Assembly (NCBI RefSeq): GCF_036492835.1
Contig: NZ_AP025314.1
Coordinates: 558,001-622,000 of the forward strand
Source: Fulvitalea axinellae
Lineage (GTDB): Bacteria > Bacteroidota > Bacteroidia > Cytophagales > Cyclobacteriaceae
Direction: 5' to 3'
DNA length: 64,000 nucleotides
The notes below the pieces were generated by a model that saw only the letters and a program-made list of their open reading frames with translations, did no database searches and had not been told where the DNA came from. Made by a program: the position numbers and the translations under genes. Of the stretch, positions 60,745 through 64,000 are shown in pieces; within the stretch, counting starts at the first letter, position 1; each line of letters begins with the position of its first letter.

Positions 60745-61530
60745 TTATTCAGTTTTATATTGCCTTCCCACATCTTCAGGTCTGTTTAAATCAATCCAAA
60801 AAATATCCATCGGCTCGTTCGATTCCATTTGTCCGTTTTGATTCCTGTCCTTTCTAGCGAACACATACATGTAATCATTTGCTGAGTCGTATTCAGAACT
60901 CATCACGGAGTATTCTTTTGGAATCAGTGGTTTCTTATTTAGGCCATTTATATCGAAATAATAGAACCGTCTCAGATCTTTTACATTGATAAATCCGTCT
61001 TTGTTTGAATCCTCGTCATAAACAGAAACCATATAAAAATCCCTCTTTATGGGTTTGTAATTCAAGGTGTCTTTTGAAAAAGCTGGATAGTAAAGTGTTT
61101 TGATTAAGACAGGCTTTTTAAATAGCTTGTTTTCGGTTTTAGTCGCATTATTATAATGCGAGATGTTTATAAGATTGTAGCCATACATAGCTTCAAACCC
61201 AGGCATAAAGTTGTGATTCCAATTATTCCCGTCCTCGTAATCGTCATGCCAATTTGTGTGGAAAACGTTTGAGCCTGTATATGGCTTATTGGTTTTCTTG
61301 TCGTAGTTAACCTTGTAGATAGGTGTTAATCTATGTTCTGGGTTAAAAGTCAGCAGTACATTTCTCGGTCTCGTTTCGAGTTTTAGTGAGTCGATCTGAA
61401 GGCCGACAACTTTTTGTCCGTCTTCATCTTCGGTAATTTCACTAACTTGAAAACCTTTCTTTTCAAGCTTATTGCTTGAACAACTTATGATTAAAAGTCC
61501 TAGAAAAAATAATGTTATTGTTCTGTTCAT
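60745..61530 (-). CDS. Lipoprotein with EF-hand-like calcium loops
   Basis: A 261-residue protein with a lipoprotein signal (LFFLGLLIISC, Cys17). It contains two DxDxDG-type loops: YDEDSNKDGFINVKDLRRFY around the middle and ARKDRNQNGQMESNEPMDIF near the end, each with the acidic spacing of EF-hand loops. The remainder is strand-rich. The two loops suggest calcium-dependent folding at the cell surface. It is coupled to the DUF6389-like gene downstream. Confidence 0.72.
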   Translation of the reverse strand: MNRTITLFFLGLLIISCSSNKLEKKGFQVSEITEDEDGQKVVGLQIDSLKLETRPRNVLLTFNPEHRLTPIYKVNYDKKTNKPYTGSNVFHTNWHDDYEDGNNWNHNFMPGFEAMYGYNLINISHYNNATKTENKLFKKPVLIKTLYYPAFSKDTLNYKPIKRDFYMVSVYDEDSNKDGFINVKDLRRFYYFDINGLNKKPLIPKEYSVMSSEYDSANDYMYVFARKDRNQNGQMESNEPMDIFWIDLNRPEDVGRQYKTE

Positions 61531-61574
61531 GTCGTTTTTTTAATGGCATTACAACGTTCAGTATAAAAAGTCAT

Positions 61575-62201
61575 TCAACGCCTTTTACACATTGTTACGT
61601 GTGTTTTTATCTCGTCTAAACTCTTTATTTCATAGTCTTTTGAAATGGGAGTTTTACGATTAATTTTTAAATACCTCCATCCCATATTTTTAGCCCCAAT
61701 AATATCTGATTTAAACGAATCTCCAATCATCAATATTTCATCGGGGCTATTCTCTGTAATCGTTTCTACTTCCTTAAAAATCTCTTTATCAGGTTTTAGA
61801 AATCCATAATCACAGGAAAAAATCATTTTTTCAAAATACTGGTCTAGATTCTTAGAGAAAACAGGCTCTTTATAGGGGGACGCTAAGTTTGAAATCATGA
61901 AGATGCGAAAATCTTGTTTTAGGTTTTGTAACACACCAATGACTTCGGTGTAAACAGTAATAGAATCTAACTCCTCCTTCAACTCCGTGAGCCTTTCATC
62001 ATATAAGTTTGAAAATTCAGCGGGTAGAATATTTCTTAATTCCTCAACATCATTTTTCATAACTAACTGAAGGTACAATGAGGTATCCATCCCGAAACCG
62101 TCTTGAGAAAATTCGAATAATTTCAAGAAAAAACGATTTGACTTTTTTATCTCAATCAGCGTATTGTATAAATCAAAAACGATTGTTTTAATATTATTCA
62201 T
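61575..62201 (-). CDS. HAD-superfamily hydrolase
   Basis: A 208-residue protein. Motif I is TIVFDLYNTLIEI, with Asp followed two residues later by Tyr instead of the usual second Asp. Motif II is IFMISNLASPYKE, motif III/IV KPDKEIFKEVE and EILMIGDSFKSDIIGAKNMG. The D-x-Y motif I is seen in L-2-haloacid dehalogenases and a few others, so phosphatase activity should not be assumed. The cap domain is of the helical C1 type. Cytoplasmic, no partner gene apparent. Confidence 0.9.
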   Translation of the reverse strand: MNNIKTIVFDLYNTLIEIKKSNRFFLKLFEFSQDGFGMDTSLYLQLVMKNDVEELRNILPAEFSNLYDERLTELKEELDSITVYTEVIGVLQNLKQDFRIFMISNLASPYKEPVFSKNLDQYFEKMIFSCDYGFLKPDKEIFKEVETITENSPDEILMIGDSFKSDIIGAKNMGWRYLKINRKTPISKDYEIKSLDEIKTHVTMCKRR

Positions 62202-62245
62202 TTTCTAATTAATCAGAACGATGGCTCTAAAAATGGTGCGGTGAA

Positions 62246-62434
62246 TTATGCGCTTTGAGCGCATGTTGTTCTTGTTTTTTTAAAATCAGAAAGTTTTGTA
62301 TCACTTTCAACTATAGCCCCTTCGGTCCATTGCCAATATGGGAAATGTGGATTTAAATCTAACTCATTTTCCAAAATGAATTTTTTCCTTAATCCACTAA
62401 ATGAAAAAACAGGCACTTTGAGAAGCGATACCAC
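62246..62434 (-). pseudogene. Short frame, possible gene remnant
   Basis: A 62-codon frame starting at GTG (SLLKVPVFSFSGLRKKFIL, LNPHFPYWQWTEGAIVESD). An in-frame TAG lies a few codons upstream. Composition is protein-like but no family was recognised. It could be the 3' remnant of a longer gene. Confidence 0.3.
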
Positions 62435-62470
62435 ACAGAGCGTATAGTGGAAACGCTATGCGCCTATATT

Positions 62471-62764
62471 TTAGAAAATAAAAGATCCCCAAGTAACTGA
62501 GACGACCACCGCCATTATCAAAACAGTGTATAACGAGAAATGTCTGGGCGAAAACCTGTTTGATATACCAAGCTTAATCGCAAAAACCAATAAGGTTATG
62601 CTTAAGAGTAAAAAGGGAATAGTCAGTAACTCCTGGAAAACGCCGATGATTGTGCTTTCGCTGTGGAAAGCGTACGTATTTAAAAACAGGAACGAAAAAT
62701 AAGCTAGGCAAACCAAGCTCCCGAGAAAAAGGTACAGTTCTTTGTTTGGCTTTGTATTCGACAT
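62471..62764 (-). CDS. Small three-span membrane protein
   Basis: A 97-residue protein with hydrophobic stretches LYLFLGSLVCLAYFSFLFL, ELLTIPFLLLSITLLVFAI and LYTVLIMAVVVSVTWGSFIF. No family recognised. The next plus-strand gene diverges from it. Confidence 0.62.
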   Translation of the reverse strand: MSNTKPNKELYLFLGSLVCLAYFSFLFLNTYAFHSESTIIGVFQELLTIPFLLLSITLLVFAIKLGISNRFSPRHFSLYTVLIMAVVVSVTWGSFIF

Positions 62765-63032
62765 GGTTTTTTCAATTTTTTACGAAAAGTCAGAGCGTTG
62801 AGTTTTTTGGAGATTCTTATTTATGCTATTCCATAATTACCACAAAAATCCTTTCTTTTGATCAACAAACTTTAGCGTGTGTTTGACAATATAGAGAGTC
62901 TACTTGATTAATTGGATATATGACTAGATTTATCAATCATAAAAATTTCTCTTTTCAGAAGTCTGAGAGTACCTTGGCGACCGAAAAATAGCGGGAGTTC
63001 CTGTTGTCGATACATTATACCTAACTACTGAA

Positions 63033-63404
63033 ATGAAAATATCAATATTACCATTTCTTCTGCTTCTTTTATGTAGCTCCGCTTTCGGACAAAACACAAA
63101 GATTCGGTTTGATGATTTTACATTGGATATTGTTGGCGTAGAATTGTCACCCGAAGAGGAATCGCTTGAAAAGACCTTTTCAACTGATGTGGTCGTTAAC
63201 TTGGAGGCGGGAGACTATTTTGAACTAGCTACTGTCAATGTCACGGACTCCAAGCTAAGCGATTTAAGAGTTGAGATGAGTTTTGAAACAAGCCTCACCA
63301 TTATGAACGAAGGCCCGCATTGCGATTTGACGGATTGGAAGTATAATACCCCTGAATTTTCGGACCAGTGTCTTAGTTTAAAAATCACTAAATTATGGGC
63401 ATGA
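63033..63404 (+). CDS. Exported hypothetical protein, 3' end likely replaced by an IS3-family element
   Basis: The 123-codon frame begins with a Sec signal (ISILPFLLLLLCSSAFGQ) and reads as a normal beta-rich exported protein up to about LTDWKYNTPEFSDQ. The last residues (KITKLWA) and stop overlap the start of the IS3-family OrfA. The genuine C-terminus was probably cut by the insertion, but the exact left end of the element is not resolved. An alternative is that the protein simply ends near the element. Confidence 0.6.
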   Translation: MKISILPFLLLLLCSSAFGQNTKIRFDDFTLDIVGVELSPEEESLEKTFSTDVVVNLEAGDYFELATVNVTDSKLSDLRVEMSFETSLTIMNEGPHCDLTDWKYNTPEFSDQCLSLKITKLWA

Positions 63405-63706
63405 AAACGAGAACGACACGCAGAAAATTCAGCGCCAAATTCAAGGCGGAAGTAGCGATCGAAGCACTGAAGGAAAGAGAAACCACCCAAGAACTCTGCA
63501 GACGGTACGATCTTCACGCCACCCAGATTTCACAATGGAAAAATGAGTTTCTGCAGCGCTCGTCCAGCGTTTTTGAGGGTGGCAAAGATAGAAAAGAACA
63601 CGAGAAAACGGAGAAGGCGACAGACCAACTGTACAGTAAAATAGGAAAGCTTGAGATGGAAAACGACTTCCTAAAAAAAAGCTTAAAGAAGTTGGGGCGT
63701 CTATAG
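63395..63706 (+). CDS. IS3-family OrfA (HTH_Tnp_1)
   Basis: A 103-residue protein; ATG at 63395 or 63401. The HTH reads RRKFSAKFKAEVAIEALKER and TTQELCRRYDLHATQISQWK. A leucine-rich coiled coil follows (LYSKIGKLEMENDFLKKSLK). This is the DNA-binding half of the transposase. Its 3' end contains eight As followed by G (63673-63681), the classical slippage site for the -1 frameshift that fuses OrfA to OrfB. Confidence 0.95.
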   Translation: MGMKTRTTRRKFSAKFKAEVAIEALKERETTQELCRRYDLHATQISQWKNEFLQRSSSVFEGGKDRKEHEKTEKATDQLYSKIGKLEMENDFLKKSLKKLGRL

Positions 63707-64000
63707 ATTTGCGTCTCCTTGTCGACCCCGGGGATAAGCTGAGCATTCGCCGTCAGTGCGACTGTCTGGAGCTTTACCGTTCGTCATACTACTACAGCCC
63801 AAAGGGGGAAAACGCGGAAAACTTGGAGTTGATGCGCCTTATGGACCGGCACATGATCGACGAACCCACGGCGGGAGTTTTGCGCATGAGATCAGCCTTG
63901 CGTGACCAAGGATTCAACCCTTCCTATGAAAGGGTTAGGCGCTTGATGCGCAAAGCGAATCTCTACCCTATTTACCCGAAAAAGAATCTGAGCAAGCCCG
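63673..64000 (+). CDS. IS3-family OrfB (transposase catalytic part, 3' truncated by the window)
   Basis: The -1 frame relative to OrfA is open from the slippage site to the end of the window. It encodes LLVDPGDKLSIRRQCDCLEL, YRSSYYYSPKGEN, MDEHM-like RHMIDEPTAGVLRMRSALRD and PSYERVRRLMRKANLYPIYP, the typical start of IS3-family OrfB (HTH_21 region) before the rve integrase domain. The DDE residues lie outside the window. A TTG at 63709 could start it independently, but production as an OrfA-OrfB fusion is usual. Confidence 0.93.

Larger units (their letters stand above)
63360..64000 (+). mobile_element. IS3-family insertion sequence, cut by the window end
   Basis: OrfA and the start of OrfB of an IS3-type element are present in the usual overlapping arrangement. 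The left end must lie at or before OrfA (63395), somewhere in about 63360-63394, but no confident inverted end could be set without the right end, which is outside the window. Confidence 0.88.

Overview
The window looks like a chromosome segment from a member of the Bacteroidota, probably Cytophagales or a nearby marine or environmental lineage. The evidence is a SusC/SusD pair, many short lipoprotein signal peptides ending in a cysteine, a large surface protein with a type IX secretion (T9SS) C-terminal domain, genes without strong Shine-Dalgarno sites, and glycosidase families typical of this phylum. The genus cannot be fixed from sequence alone. I found no rRNA, convincing tRNA or CRISPR array.

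Layout. 1-6.5 kb: a SusC receptor truncated by the window edge, its SusD partner, a strong terminator, then a further lipoprotein gene. 6.5-8.1 kb: a minus-strand pair, a coiled-coil protein and an orphan IS30-type helix-turn-helix protein with no transposase catalytic domain. 8.4-19.3 kb: a carbohydrate-rich stretch with a GH92 mannosidase, a Gfo/Idh/MocA oxidoreductase, a GH127-type arabinofuranosidase and an AGE-family epimerase lipoprotein, interleaved with small hypotheticals. 19.3-23.6 kb: small exported proteins, a DUF2268-like zinc protease, and an ECF sigma factor overlapping a membrane protein with a plug-like exported protein behind it. 23.7-25.4 kb: a complete IS1182/IS5-type element. 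25.5-30.9 kb: a run of short plus-strand accessory genes (membrane protein, GyrI-like, possible SUKH, GrpB, Vat-like acetyltransferase, DinB-like, DUF7079-like, GNAT). 30.98-32.46 kb: a complete IS256-family element with an 8-bp target duplication. 32.6-42 kb: a GH105 hydrolase, an L,D-transpeptidase, a two-gene exported module (helical-repeat protein and TIM-barrel-like lipoprotein) and a zinc-protease lipoprotein. 42.6-57.3 kb: the 997-residue LRR/Ig/cadherin/T9SS surface protein, TspO, a cREC-like receiver, many exported hypotheticals, three further HExxH proteins and an AraC regulator. 57.6-58.9 kb: a complete ISAs1 element with a 10-bp target duplication and an apparent N-terminal frameshift. 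58.9-62.8 kb: exported hypotheticals, a DUF6389-like protein and a HAD hydrolase. 63.0 kb to the end: an exported protein running into an IS3-family element cut off by the window edge.

Functional reading. SusC/D, GH92, GH127, GH105, AGE and Gfo/Idh suit a bacterium that imports and breaks down mannose-, arabinose- and rhamnogalacturonan-containing glycans. The enzymes are dispersed over 33 kb on both strands, so this is not one tight polysaccharide utilisation operon. Four IS elements of four families within about 40 kb show active rearrangement. The parts least explained by known families are the 35.5-39.0 kb exported pair, the sigma/membrane/plug-like cassette at 21.8-23.6 kb, the IS30-HTH pair at 6.5-8.1 kb, the paired HExxH...GFG proteins at 48.7-50.6 kb, and a gene-free structured stretch at 41.2-42.0 kb.
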